From contig JAEKKN010000041.1 of assembly GCA_019510305.1 (NCBI GenBank), positions 1 to 64,000 on the forward strand: a stretch of 64,000 bases of DNA, in the 5' to 3' direction. The stretch comes from Microbacterium sp. (GTDB lineage Bacteria > Actinomycetota > Actinomycetes > Actinomycetales > Microbacteriaceae). Of the stretch, positions 46,301 through 54,622 are shown piece after piece (within the stretch, counting starts at the first letter, position 1; each line of letters starts with the position of its first letter). Position numbers and translations under genes: made by a program. Under the pieces are notes generated by a model. That model was given only the letters and a program-made list of their open reading frames with translations, had not been told where the DNA came from and ran no database searches.

Positions 46301-46972
46301 TCAGGCGGAGGGCTCGACCAGACCCGTGTCGTACGCGAGGATCACGGCGTGCACCCGGTCGCGCAGGGAGAGCTTCGCGAGCACCTTGCCGACGTGGGTC
46401 TTCACCGTCTGCTCAGCGATGAAGAGGTCTGCAGCGATCTCGGAGTTCGATCGGCCTTTCCCGATCAGGACGAGCACCTCCCGCTCGCGTTCTGTCAGAT
46501 CGTTCAAAGCCGAGTTCGCACGTGTTGTCCGAGGGCGTCGACCGGCGAACTGCTCGATCATGCGACGGGTCACGCTCGGGGCGAGGAGTGCGTCTCCGCC
46601 GGCGACGACCCGCACGGCGTGCACGAGCTCCTCCGGCAGTGCGTCCTTGAGGAGGAAGCCGCTGGCGCCGGCCTCGAGCGCGTCGTAGACGTAGTCGTCG
46701 ATGTCGAAAGTGGTGAGCATGATGATCCGCGGCACGTGGGCGGCCGGATACGACGGACCCAGGATGCGGCGGGTCGCCTCGATGCCGTCCAGCTCCGGCA
46801 TCCGGACATCCATGAGGATGACGTCGGGATCGAGTCGTGCCGACAGGGCGACCGCTTCGGCGCCGTCGGCCGCCTGGCCCGCGACGCGGATGCCCTCGTG
46901 CGCGCCAAGCAGGGCGGCGAAGCCGGCTCGCACCATGGCCTGGTCGTCGGCGATGAGGACGTTGATGGTCAC
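46301..46972 (-). CDS. LuxR/NarL family response regulator
   Basis: 223 residues. The receiver domain has acidic DD at 9-10, phospho-acceptor Asp 55 in VILMDVRMPE, the conserved Thr in MLTTFD and Lys in FLLKDAL. The C-terminal LuxR helix-turn-helix is LTEREREVLVLIGKGRSNSEIAADLFIAEQTVKTHVGKVLAKL. It overlaps its sensor kinase gene by four bases. Target genes cannot be read from sequence, though the DedA gene upstream in the same operon is a candidate. Confidence 0.92.
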   Translation of the reverse strand: MTINVLIADDQAMVRAGFAALLGAHEGIRVAGQAADGAEAVALSARLDPDVILMDVRMPELDGIEATRRILGPSYPAAHVPRIIMLTTFDIDDYVYDALEAGASGFLLKDALPEELVHAVRVVAGGDALLAPSVTRRMIEQFAGRRPRTTRANSALNDLTEREREVLVLIGKGRSNSEIAADLFIAEQTVKTHVGKVLAKLSLRDRVHAVILAYDTGLVEPSA

Positions 46973-48234
46973 GAGGTCTCCTGGCGGGTGGTGTCGGCGG
47001 TTTCGGTGAGAGGGAGCGAGGCGCTGACTTCCCAGCCGCCGTCCGGGGTCGAGCCGGCGATCAGGGCGCCACCGAGCAGTTCGGCCCGTTCGCGCATCCC
47101 GCGAAGGCCATGTCCCGGACCGGTCGAGATGTGAGACGAGGTGGCGGGCGGCGGTGCGTTTCGCACGCGGATGCCGACGGCCGCAGCATCGGTCTGGATC
47201 CGCACGGTTACGAGTGCACCAGCGGCATGACGGACGGCGTTGCTCAGAGCCTCCTGAGTGATCCGGAAGGCGGCGATCTGCACGGTGGGCGGCACCCGCG
47301 CGCTGTCGCCCGTGATCTCCAGTCCCACGGTGACGCCGGCACGTCGCACGGTGTGGACGAGGGCCGGCACATCGGCGATGCCCTGTTGCGGGGCGAGCTC
47401 TGCCGTCTGATCCTCGGTGCGGAGCACCCCGAGCATCCGTCGCATCTCGGTCAGCGATTCCCGGGCGGTCGCGGCGATGCTGTCGAACTCCGTCGCGGCT
47501 TCTGCGCTGATCTCAGGCAGGCGATAGCGAGCGGTCGACGCCTGAACCTGCACCATCGACAGGCTGTGGGCGATGACGTCGTGCAACTCCCTCGCGATGC
47601 GGGTGCGCTCTTCGACCAAGGCGCGACGGGACTGCTCGAGCGCCGCATGCTCGCGTTCTCTGGTGAGCTCGGCGCCGATGCGCACCCGACCCGCGAGCAG
47701 CGTTGCGATCATGAACATGGCGGAGGCGACAGATGCCGTCACGATGAGGTCAGCGGTCACGCTTCCCGCGGTCGCCGCAGTAGCGACGATCTCAGGTCGC
47801 AGCAGCGGGGCGATGAGCGACGATACGACGCCGATGACGAGCGGGAACGCGCCGTAGCGGGCGCCGTGTCGGAAGGTCACGATGCCGACGAGGAGCACGA
47901 AGGTCAGCAGGGCAGGAACCGACCACGGCCAGGGCGCGGCGATCGCGAGCGTCGGCGACACGATCAGAGGCAGGACGAAGGCGGCCCCGCAGAAGAGGGC
48001 GACAGCCGGGCGAGGGCGAGTGATCGCCAGCAGCGGCGAGACGCAGAGCGCGGCACCCAGAATGAACGAGAGCGGCAGGGGAGTGCCGTACAGGACCGTC
48101 TGGACCGGCACCAGCACGGCGAACAGCACGACGACGGCCGCGCACACAGCGACGAGGGATGCTGTGCGGCGGCTGATCCGCGGTGTGCGCGGTGTGCGCG
48201 GTTCGCGTCTGCGGCGTCGTGCCATGCCTGTCAT
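46969..48234 (-). CDS. Sensor histidine kinase (HisKA_3 type)
   Basis: 421 residues. An Arg-rich start is followed by about five or six transmembrane helices to residue 190 and a coiled linker. The dimerisation/phospho-acceptor domain is ARELHDVIAHSLSMVQVQ near residue 225, and the ATPase domain carries ITQEALSNAVRHA and GPGHGLRGMRERAELLGG. This matches the NarL-partner kinases of Actinobacteria. ATG 48234 overlaps the DedA stop (ATGA); ATG 48225 is an alternative. The stimulus is unknown. Confidence 0.9.
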   Translation of the reverse strand: MTGMARRRRREPRTPRTPRISRRTASLVAVCAAVVVLFAVLVPVQTVLYGTPLPLSFILGAALCVSPLLAITRPRPAVALFCGAAFVLPLIVSPTLAIAAPWPWSVPALLTFVLLVGIVTFRHGARYGAFPLVIGVVSSLIAPLLRPEIVATAATAGSVTADLIVTASVASAMFMIATLLAGRVRIGAELTREREHAALEQSRRALVEERTRIARELHDVIAHSLSMVQVQASTARYRLPEISAEAATEFDSIAATARESLTEMRRMLGVLRTEDQTAELAPQQGIADVPALVHTVRRAGVTVGLEITGDSARVPPTVQIAAFRITQEALSNAVRHAAGALVTVRIQTDAAAVGIRVRNAPPPATSSHISTGPGHGLRGMRERAELLGGALIAGSTPDGGWEVSASLPLTETADTTRQETS

Positions 48235-48851
48235 CCTGCCATCTGCACCGCAGCGGTGCGTCGCCGACGAGCTGTCGTCACGCGGTCGATCACGAGTCCG
48301 ATGATGAGCGCGACCCCGATGCCGACCGCCGCGCTGAGCAGAGGCTGGTCCTTGATCCACGAACCGGCGAAGAGTCCGATCACGAGGCTCAGGGCGCTCC
48401 AGCTGATTCCGGCGAGCACGCTGAGCGGCAGGAACCGACGCCACCGGAACCCGAGGGCTCCGGCCGACATGTTCACGGCCACTCGTCCGACCGGGATGTA
48501 GCGGGCGCCGAGGATCAGTGCGGCGCTGCGCTGGTCGAGCGCGCGTTCTGCGTGCCCGAACGCGGCCTTGACGCGGGGTCGCCGCATCCACGAGAAGCGG
48601 GTCGTGCCCACTCGCCGGCCGATGGCGAAGGCGATGTTGTCGCCGATCACGGCGCCGAGTGCGGCGATCAGACCGAGGGGCGCGAGCATCCAGAGGTCGC
48701 CCGTGGAGACGGCGACGGCCGCGGCCGCGACGAGCACCGTCTCACTCGGCACCGGGGGGAAGAACCCGTCGATGATCGTGACCGCGAGCAGCACGAGGTA
48801 GAGCCACGGCGAGGCGACGGTCTGCAGGATGAGTTCGTTGATGACGTCCAC
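48231..48851 (-). CDS. DedA family membrane protein
   Basis: A 206-residue DedA/SNARE-associated protein with about five hydrophobic segments. Motifs are DGFFPPVPSETVLVAAA near residue 28, GDNIAFAIGRRVG near 70, and the arginine motif ARYIPVGRVAVNMSAGALGF near 115. DedA proteins act in lipid-carrier (undecaprenyl phosphate) flipping and membrane homeostasis. The GTG at 48851 is six bases from TAACGT on the minus strand, so it heads the DedA-kinase-regulator operon with a leaderless start. Confidence 0.88.
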   Translation of the reverse strand: MDVINELILQTVASPWLYLVLLAVTIIDGFFPPVPSETVLVAAAAVAVSTGDLWMLAPLGLIAALGAVIGDNIAFAIGRRVGTTRFSWMRRPRVKAAFGHAERALDQRSAALILGARYIPVGRVAVNMSAGALGFRWRRFLPLSVLAGISWSALSLVIGLFAGSWIKDQPLLSAAVGIGVALIIGLVIDRVTTARRRRTAAVQMAG

Positions 48852-48982
48852 ATCTCGACGTTAGAAAGCCCGTACCGTCCGGGGCATCACTCTGAGGTAT
48901 CGACCGCATCCCTCCCCGGAGTGACATCCGAGCCCGGGCGGTGGACCTCGAGGCGTAGGCCGAACGCACAGCCGCGGCGATC

Positions 48983-48988
48983 TATACT
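48983..48988 (+). promoter_or_regulatory. ABC-F gene promoter -10
   Basis: TATACT at 48983-48988 would give a roughly 50-base leader containing a GGCCG/CGGCC hairpin before the GTG at 49044. Confidence 0.5.
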
Positions 48989-49043
48989 GGGAGGTCGGCC
49001 GCTCGGCCTGTCAACCACCCCCTGAACGATCGGACGTCCCGCT

Positions 49044-50642
49044 GTGCTCGCCGTGCACGAACTCGAGATCCGCGTTGGCGCACGCCTGCTCATGGAGAAC
49101 GTCTCGTTCCGCGTCTCCGATGGCGACAAGATCGGACTCGTCGGGCGCAACGGCGCCGGCAAGACCACGCTGACCAAGGTGCTCGCGGGTGACCTGCTCC
49201 CTTCGGGTGGAAGCGTCACGAGGTCGGGAGAGCTCGGCTATCTTCCGCAGGATCCGCGCTCGGGCGATCCGGAGATGCTGGCACGCACGCGCATCCTCGA
49301 TGCTCGAGGTCTCGGCTCACTCGCGCTCGGCATGGCCGAGTCGACGGTCGCCATGGGCTCGGATGATCCGGCTGTGGCGGAGAAGGCGATGAAGCGCTAC
49401 GCGCGGCTCACCGAGCAGTTCGAGGGGCAGGGCGGGTACGCCGCCGAGGCAGAGGCGGCGTCGATCGCCAACAACCTCTCGCTGCCGGACCGCATCCTGG
49501 ACCAGCCGCTGAAGACCCTCTCGGGAGGCCAGCGGCGCCGCATCGAACTGGCCCGCATCCTGTTCTCCGACGCGCAGACGATGATCCTCGACGAGCCCAC
49601 CAACCACCTCGATGCCGACAGTGTCGTATGGCTGCGCGAGTTCCTCAAGAACTACAAGGGCGGCCTGATCGTCATCAGCCACGACGTCGAGCTCGTCGGC
49701 GAGACCGTCAACCGCGTGTTCTACCTCGACGCCAACCGCCAGATCATCGACACGTACAACATGAACTGGAAGAACTACCTGCGCCAGCGGGTGGCCGACG
49801 AGGAGCGCCGCAAGAAGGAGCGCGCGAACGCCGAGAAGAAGGCCACCACCTTGCAGCAGCAGGCTGCGCGCTTCGGTGCGAAGGCGTCGAAGGCGGCCGC
49901 AGCCCACCAGATGATCGCCCGTGCCGAGAAGCTCCTCGCGGGTCTCGACGAGGTCCGTCAGGAGGACCGCGTCGCGAAGCTGCGCTTCCCGAAGCCCGCC
50001 CCCTGCGGCAAGACGCCGCTCATGGCGTCGGGACTGTCGAAGTCGTACGGTTCGCTGGAGATCTTCACCGACGTCGACCTCGCGATCGATCGCGGATCGA
50101 AGGTCGTGGTGCTCGGCCTCAACGGTGCCGGCAAGACGACGCTGCTGCGCATGCTCGCGGGCGTCGACCAGCCTGACACCGGCCAGCTCGAGCCCGGTCA
50201 CGGTCTCAAGGTCGGGTACTACGCGCAGGAGCACGAGAACCTCGACGTGAACCGCTCGGTGCTCGAGAACATGGTCTCCGCCGCCCCTCACATCACCGAG
50301 ACCGAGGCTCGCAAGGTGCTCGGCTCGTTCCTGTTCACCGGGGACGAGGTGCTCAAGCCCGCAGGCGTGCTCTCGGGCGGCGAGAAGACGCGGCTGTCGC
50401 TGGCCACGCTCGTCGTGTCATCCGCCAACCTGCTGCTGCTCGACGAGCCGACGAACAATCTCGACCCCGCGTCGCGTGAGGAGATCCTCGGCGCGCTCGC
50501 CCACTATGAGGGCGCCGTCGTTCTCGTCTCGCATGATCCGGGCGCCGTGCAGTCGCTGAATCCGGAGCGCGTCCTGATCCTCCCCGACGGCGTCGAGGAC
50601 ATCTGGAGCCAGGAGTATCAGGATCTGATCGAGCTCGCGTAG
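49044..50642 (+). CDS. ABC-F family ATPase
   Basis: 532 residues with two ABC domains and no membrane part. First domain: Walker A GRNGAGKTT near 36, signature LSGGQRRRIELARILF, Walker B MILDEPTNHLD. A charged linker (RRKKERANAEKKATTLQQQ) follows. Second domain: GLNGAGKTT near 356, LSGGEKTRLSLATLV, LLLDEPTNNLD. ABC-F proteins bind the ribosomal E site and either regulate translation or protect from antibiotics; nothing here identifies resistance. The GTG at 49044 is used; GTG 49053 is an alternative. Confidence 0.92.
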   Translation: MLAVHELEIRVGARLLMENVSFRVSDGDKIGLVGRNGAGKTTLTKVLAGDLLPSGGSVTRSGELGYLPQDPRSGDPEMLARTRILDARGLGSLALGMAESTVAMGSDDPAVAEKAMKRYARLTEQFEGQGGYAAEAEAASIANNLSLPDRILDQPLKTLSGGQRRRIELARILFSDAQTMILDEPTNHLDADSVVWLREFLKNYKGGLIVISHDVELVGETVNRVFYLDANRQIIDTYNMNWKNYLRQRVADEERRKKERANAEKKATTLQQQAARFGAKASKAAAAHQMIARAEKLLAGLDEVRQEDRVAKLRFPKPAPCGKTPLMASGLSKSYGSLEIFTDVDLAIDRGSKVVVLGLNGAGKTTLLRMLAGVDQPDTGQLEPGHGLKVGYYAQEHENLDVNRSVLENMVSAAPHITETEARKVLGSFLFTGDEVLKPAGVLSGGEKTRLSLATLVVSSANLLLLDEPTNNLDPASREEILGALAHYEGAVVLVSHDPGAVQSLNPERVLILPDGVEDIWSQEYQDLIELA

Positions 50643-50709
50643 TCCGCTCGCACGCGGATGATCGCATGTCGTCCGAGCGGTGTCCGCGCTCGGTGGCATA
50701 GTCGTGAGA

Positions 50710-51244
50710 GTGACGCCCGAGCCTGAACCCGCCCGCCGATACACCGCTGACCGGCTGCGTGCGCTGCCTTCGCTCATCGGCAGCGCGCCGCCCCTCGACA
50801 TGGCCGCTCTGCCGCGCGACCCGGTCACGCTCTTCGAGACCTGGCTGTCGGAGGCGATCGAGCTCGGCATGGCTGAACCGCTCGCGGCGACTCTGGCCAC
50901 CCTGGACGTCGACGGGCTGCCGGACGCGAGCACGCTGATCCTGAAGGGCGCTGAACTTCTGGTGGCAACCCCTCGTACGGGCCGTGCGCGTACGAGGGCA
51001 CGTCGTCGAGGCGGATCCGCACGAGAGCGCGGCCGACTTCGCGGCCCGATCGTCCGCGGCTCGAGACGGACTCGATCCCGGCGACTGGACGCTGTGGCGG
51101 ATCGTTCCTGCGCGCGTCGAGTTCTGGCAGGGAGAGACCGATCGACGTCACTCCCGGATCGTCTACGACGCCGCAGCCGATCGTTGGACGCGCGTAATCA
51201 CGGGCAAAGCGGCTGACGACGCTCGGGAAGGGGCGCAGGAATGA
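50710..51244 (+). pseudogene. pdxH: pdxH-like pyridoxamine 5'-phosphate oxidase, broken by internal deletion and frameshift
   Basis: The first frame (from GTG 50710 to about 50950) encodes the N-terminal half of a PdxH-like flavin oxidase: LPRDPVTLFETWLSEAIELG and then GLPDASTLILKG. The continuation is in another frame: LNFWWQPLVRAVRVRGHVVEADP, then DPGDWTLWRIVPARVEFWQGETDRRHSRIVY to TGA 51242-51244. About 25-30 residues that carry FMN-binding positions in normal PdxH are missing at the junction near 50946-50952. So a deletion not divisible by three fused the halves out of frame. Confidence 0.8.
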
Positions 51245-51675
51245 ACGGATTCCAGGTCATCGAGATCGGAGCGCTCGACGAATGGCGCGCGCACCACGGC
51301 GGCTTCGATGCCGCACGTGCGCGTGACGGGCGCCGTGTCGTCGATCACGAGCTGACGATGCAGTACATCGGACTCACGGCGAACGCTCTCCAGCCGGGCG
51401 AGGAGGCCGGGTACTGGCATGTCCACTCCCGAGTGGAAGAACTGTACGTCTTCCTCGAGGGTCGGGGACAGATGGGCTTAGACGATGAGATCGTCGAGGT
51501 CGGTCCCGGAACCGTGATCCGCGTGGGTCAGGGCGTCGCACGCACCTGGCGCGCGCGACCCGATAGCGCCGGTGAGCTGCGCTGGGTGTGCGTCCGGGCC
51601 GGAGGAGACGAGCTGCCGCACCTGCCGGACGACAGCGCTCGTCTGCCCGAGAGGCCGATGCCGTGGACCGAGTGA
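51241..51675 (+). CDS. Cupin domain protein
   Basis: 144 residues with a single beta-barrel cupin. Motif 1 is GYWHVHSRVEELYVFLEGRGQMGL near residue 57 with metal-ligand candidates His59, His61 and Glu65/66. Motif 2 is VGPGTVIRVGQGVARTWRA near 93. The substrate is unknown. The ATG overlaps the stop of the pdxH pseudogene, so it was probably cotranscribed with it; its own expression may now depend on the same promoter. Confidence 0.82.
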   Translation: MNGFQVIEIGALDEWRAHHGGFDAARARDGRRVVDHELTMQYIGLTANALQPGEEAGYWHVHSRVEELYVFLEGRGQMGLDDEIVEVGPGTVIRVGQGVARTWRARPDSAGELRWVCVRAGGDELPHLPDDSARLPERPMPWTE

Positions 51676-51678
51676 ACC

Positions 51679-52449
51679 GTGCGTGAGCCGCTCCCGCCCG
51701 CTCCGTCGCATCTGCCGTCATTCGACGACGACTTCGCGGGAGGGCTCGACACCGCGAAGTGGATCCCGCACTATCTCCCGCACTGGACCACGCCTGAGCG
51801 ATCCGAGGCTCGCTACGGCGTCACAGCCGAAGGGCTCGAGCTGCGGATCGAGGAGGATCAGCTCGACTGGCGTCCGGAGGACGCGCCGCTACGGGTGTCC
51901 AACCTGCAGACGGGGGAGTACTCCGGCCCGCTCGGCTCCCATCGGGGCACGCACCGCCATCGCCCCGACGGGCTCGTCGTGCGCACCGAGACGCCCTGCC
52001 GGTTGATGTTCGCGCCGCACCGCGGACGCATCGACATCACGGTCTCGGCCGGTGCCGACGAACGCTGCATGCTCGCCGCCTGGCTCGTGGGCACCGAGCA
52101 TCTCTCCGAGCTCGATTCCGGGGAGATCTGCGTGTTCGAGATCGACGGGTCCGCGGTCGGGCCGACGACATCTGCCCGGACCGGCATCAAGGCGCACCAC
52201 GACCCCCGGCTGAGCACCGACATGGCCGAGGTGCAGCTGCCCTTCGACGCACGCGAGGCGCACACATGGACGGTGATCTGGGGCGACGGCGAGACGATCA
52301 TCGGATGCGAGGGCGTCGTGCTGCGACGGATCCTCCAGGCGCCTGACTACCCGATGCTCCTTCTGATCGACCTCTTCGAGATCGGTCGGGCGAGCGGTTC
52401 GTACCCGAAGGCCGCGACTGTTCGACGGGTGACCGCCTGGACATCGTGA
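51679..52449 (+). CDS. Glycoside hydrolase family 16-like protein, probably with altered active site
   Basis: 256 residues with a concanavalin A-like/GH16-type pattern: FDDDFAGGLDTAKWIPHYLPHW at the start, GRIDITVSAGADERCMLAAWLVG, then SGEICVFEIDG near residue 150, and HTWTVIWGDGETIIGCEGVVL near 195. GH16 enzymes normally show ExDxxE; here the aligned segment reads EICVFE, so the central Asp is Cys. No signal peptide is visible, so it is likely cytoplasmic. It may be a binding protein or act on an intracellular saccharide. The GTG start follows the cupin stop by three bases. Confidence 0.65.
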   Translation: MREPLPPAPSHLPSFDDDFAGGLDTAKWIPHYLPHWTTPERSEARYGVTAEGLELRIEEDQLDWRPEDAPLRVSNLQTGEYSGPLGSHRGTHRHRPDGLVVRTETPCRLMFAPHRGRIDITVSAGADERCMLAAWLVGTEHLSELDSGEICVFEIDGSAVGPTTSARTGIKAHHDPRLSTDMAEVQLPFDAREAHTWTVIWGDGETIIGCEGVVLRRILQAPDYPMLLLIDLFEIGRASGSYPKAATVRRVTAWTS

Positions 52450-52452
52450 AGA

Positions 52453-53259
52453 TCAGCGCGCGTCGAGCAGCTGGTCCTCGATGTCGGCGTCGCGGTCGCG
52501 GCTGCGCTTCTTCTTCTCCCTGACCGGGGCGCCCTCGAGATCTTCGCGGTGCTTCACGATCTCGGTGCGGATGATGTAGCCGATGAAGATGAAGCCCATC
52601 AGCGCGAAAAGGATCCACTGGATCGCGTACGACAGATGCGGACCGGGGTCGTCGGTGGGGGAGTCGAAGGAGCCGAGGGCCGGCGCCGCAGGATCTTCGC
52701 TCACCAGCTGCCCGTAAGCGCTCGTCACGACGTCACCACCGACGATGTCGGCGACGGCTGGCAGGTCGATCGTCGCCACCTGACCCGGGGGAGCGCCTCG
52801 CGCAGGTGCGGCTGCTTCGCCCTCGCGCAGTCGTACGACGACGTCGACCGTCCCGCTCGGCGGTGCGGCGACGGCGTCGGGCGCGTCACCCGAACCGGGG
52901 GCCACCCATCCGCGATCGACGACGAACACCCGACCATCGTCGGTCTGGAAGGGCACCAGCACTTCGAAGGCGCTCGTGCCGCCGTGCGGCCGGTTGCGGA
53001 CCAGGAGCTGCTCGTCGGTGAGATACTCGCCGTGCAGAATCACGGGATGCCACTCGTCATCGGCGTGGAAGACGCCATCGGTCCCGATCAGATCATCGAG
53101 CGGGACCGGTTCGGCATCGTAGTTCGCTTCCACGAGGGCGATCTGCTCGCTGCGCGAAGCGTTCCGGTCGAACTGCCAGTGCGACAGGAACACGCAGGCC
53201 ACGGCGAAGCCGATCGCGACCAGCACGTACACGCTCCAGCGCAGCATCCGCTCTCTCAT
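52453..53259 (-). CDS. SURF1 family cytochrome oxidase biogenesis protein
   Basis: 268 residues with the SURF1 topology: one N-terminal transmembrane helix (near 8-26), a large outer domain, and a second helix (near 210-230). The SURF1 signature follows helix 1 as LSHWQFDRNASRSEQI, and VFVVDRGWVAPG lies near 110. SURF1 helps insert heme A into cytochrome c oxidase, which fits ctaA and ctaB elsewhere in the window. The lysine-rich C-terminal tail is cytoplasmic. The start overlaps the preceding gene by ATGA. Confidence 0.9.
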   Translation of the reverse strand: MRERMLRWSVYVLVAIGFAVACVFLSHWQFDRNASRSEQIALVEANYDAEPVPLDDLIGTDGVFHADDEWHPVILHGEYLTDEQLLVRNRPHGGTSAFEVLVPFQTDDGRVFVVDRGWVAPGSGDAPDAVAAPPSGTVDVVVRLREGEAAAPARGAPPGQVATIDLPAVADIVGGDVVTSAYGQLVSEDPAAPALGSFDSPTDDPGPHLSYAIQWILFALMGFIFIGYIIRTEIVKHREDLEGAPVREKKKRSRDRDADIEDQLLDAR

Positions 53260-53450
53260 GCGGGAACCCCGTCGCGCACCGTCACCGGGAAGTCACGCGC
53301 TGCCAGGTAATCGCGCAGGAACTCGACGTGGTCATCGCAGGCCAGCCAGATCTTCTCACGGTCGGCCGCGTGGATCCGCGGATTGCGCCACACCACGCGC
53401 TTCGTCGCCGCGTTCCGGCACCCGGCGCGCGAGCACACCAGTTCGTTCAC
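53256..53450 (-). CDS. Small cysteine/histidine protein, probable zinc-binding
   Basis: 64 residues from GTG 53450. It has CSRAGC near the N terminus and ACDDHVEFL near residue 38, a C-x4-C ... C-x2-H spacing that could bind zinc in a treble-clef-like fold. No function is known to me. It is translationally coupled on both sides: its GTG overlaps the stop of the DUF3099 gene, and its stop overlaps the SURF1 start. This tight placement suggests a role in the same process as SURF1. Confidence 0.7.
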   Translation of the reverse strand: MNELVCSRAGCRNAATKRVVWRNPRIHAADREKIWLACDDHVEFLRDYLAARDFPVTVRDGVPA

Positions 53451-53797
53451 TCGCGGTCCTGCCGGCTCTCGTGGATCGTGATGATCGAGGGATCGTCGTC
53501 TCCGGCCGGCGAGTCGGCGACCGCAGGCGCCTCGAGCTGCTGCAGCGGCGATTCGGCCGTGGTCTCGGTGCTGTCGCTGCCGGCGTTCGCGAAGACCACG
53601 GCGATATAGGGCAGCACGGCCGCGGCGATCGCGAACACCCAGGTGTACCAGCCGTACGGCTGGATGAACACCATGAGCCCGAAGCACAGGATGCGGATCG
53701 TCATCGTGAGGGCGTAGCGGCGCACACGATGGTCTGCCTCGTCCCGCGGCGACTGCGGAAGGGAGGTGACAGCGGGCACCAGGCGCTTGTTCTTCAC
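53447..53797 (-). CDS. DUF3099 membrane protein
   Basis: 116 residues. The N-terminal pattern VTSLPQSPRDEADHRVRRYALTMTIRILCFGLMVF and the second helix WYTWVFAIAAAVLPYIAVVFANA define the actinobacterial DUF3099 family, a small two-helix inner membrane protein of unknown function. The acidic C-terminal tail is variable. It heads the DUF3099-zinc protein-SURF1 operon; TAGGCT on the minus strand at 53807-53812 is a possible -10, with a very short leader. Confidence 0.82.
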   Translation of the reverse strand: MKNKRLVPAVTSLPQSPRDEADHRVRRYALTMTIRILCFGLMVFIQPYGWYTWVFAIAAAVLPYIAVVFANAGSDSTETTAESPLQQLEAPAVADSPAGDDDPSIITIHESRQDRE

Positions 53798-53846
53798 GAT
53801 GCATCCAGCCTACGCCGCCGAGCGCCCCGCGGCGCGCCCTGACGCG

Positions 53847-54485
53847 TCAGCTGTAGTCGACGAGGAAGGGGATCGTGAAGGCTCCGAAAGCGAGGAAGAC
53901 CGCGAGGCCGATGAGGATCTGAGCCACCATGAGGCCCACGCCGATGTAGCCGGTGATCAGACCGCCGATCGCCATGCCGCGACCGCCGAGCGCCGGGTTG
54001 TTCTTCGTCTGCTTGAGCCCCATGTGTCCGGTGATCACAGCCACGACCGAGGCGACGACCGGAAGCCAGAGCCAGAAGAGCACGAGTCCTGCGATGCCGC
54101 AGATCAGAGAGGTGATCGCGAGTCCGCTGTTGGGGCGCGGCGGGGCGTAGGCGACCGGTGCGTACTGCTGCGGGTAGCCGCCGTACTGCTGCGGTGCGGC
54201 TCCGTACGGCTGCACAGTGCCATACGGCTGCGCTGCGCCATACGGCTGCACTGCGCCGCTGGGGTGGGCGGTGCCGTAAGTCTGCGGTGCAGTGCCGTAG
54301 GGCTGAGGCGCAGGGCCGCCGGGCGGCGGCGGAACGGCTGCGTCAAACTGCTGCGGGGCGACGCCGTAGGTCGGAGGCGGTGGCGGCACGGCGGGCGCGG
54401 CAGGTGCCGGGGGCGCGGGAGGCGCCGGAGGCTGGACCGCGAACCGCGGGTCCGAAGCGTTCGGGGGGATGCTGCTATCGCTCAC
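53847..54485 (-). CDS. DUF4190-type membrane protein with Pro/Tyr/Gly repeats
   Basis: 212 residues. The first 135 are low complexity: a polyproline run, then repeated QPYG units (about six copies in residues 75-110). Two transmembrane helices follow, with the DUF4190 pattern NSGLAITSLICGIAGLVLFWLW, GHMGLKQTKNNPALGGRGMAIGGLITGYIGV. Function unknown; the flexible arm would be cytoplasmic or exposed. The GTG at 54485 with AAAGG upstream is chosen over a TTG at 54536. Confidence 0.78.
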   Translation of the reverse strand: MSDSSIPPNASDPRFAVQPPAPPAPPAPAAPAVPPPPPTYGVAPQQFDAAVPPPPGGPAPQPYGTAPQTYGTAHPSGAVQPYGAAQPYGTVQPYGAAPQQYGGYPQQYAPVAYAPPRPNSGLAITSLICGIAGLVLFWLWLPVVASVVAVITGHMGLKQTKNNPALGGRGMAIGGLITGYIGVGLMVAQILIGLAVFLAFGAFTIPFLVDYS

Positions 54486-54569
54486 GTCGGCGCCTTTCGT
54501 CGGGTTCAGCGTTCCAGTCGGGTCTGGTTCTGTCAAACTTCGGCACCGGTCGGCTCACTGCATCCTCGA

Positions 54570-54575
54570 TAGGAT
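54570..54575 (+). promoter_or_regulatory. fabG promoter -10
   Basis: TAGGAT at 54570-54575 would give a leader of about 40 bases that contains a CGGCCG/CGGCCG hairpin and the AGGAG site of fabG. Confidence 0.45.
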
Positions 54576-54622
54576 CGATCCGACCGGCCGTCGGCCGTTG
54601 CACGGTCAGATCAGGAGTGGAA

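Noticed and set aside
49044..50642. Antibiotic resistance ABC-F gene
   Set aside because: The protein is a generic ABC-F ATPase with a charged linker; nothing in sequence or context shows ribosome protection against a drug.
54170..54310. Possible tandem repeat or CRISPR-like array
   Set aside because: The periodicity is the QPYG-coding repeat of the DUF4190-type protein; units are short, variable and in frame, without spacers.
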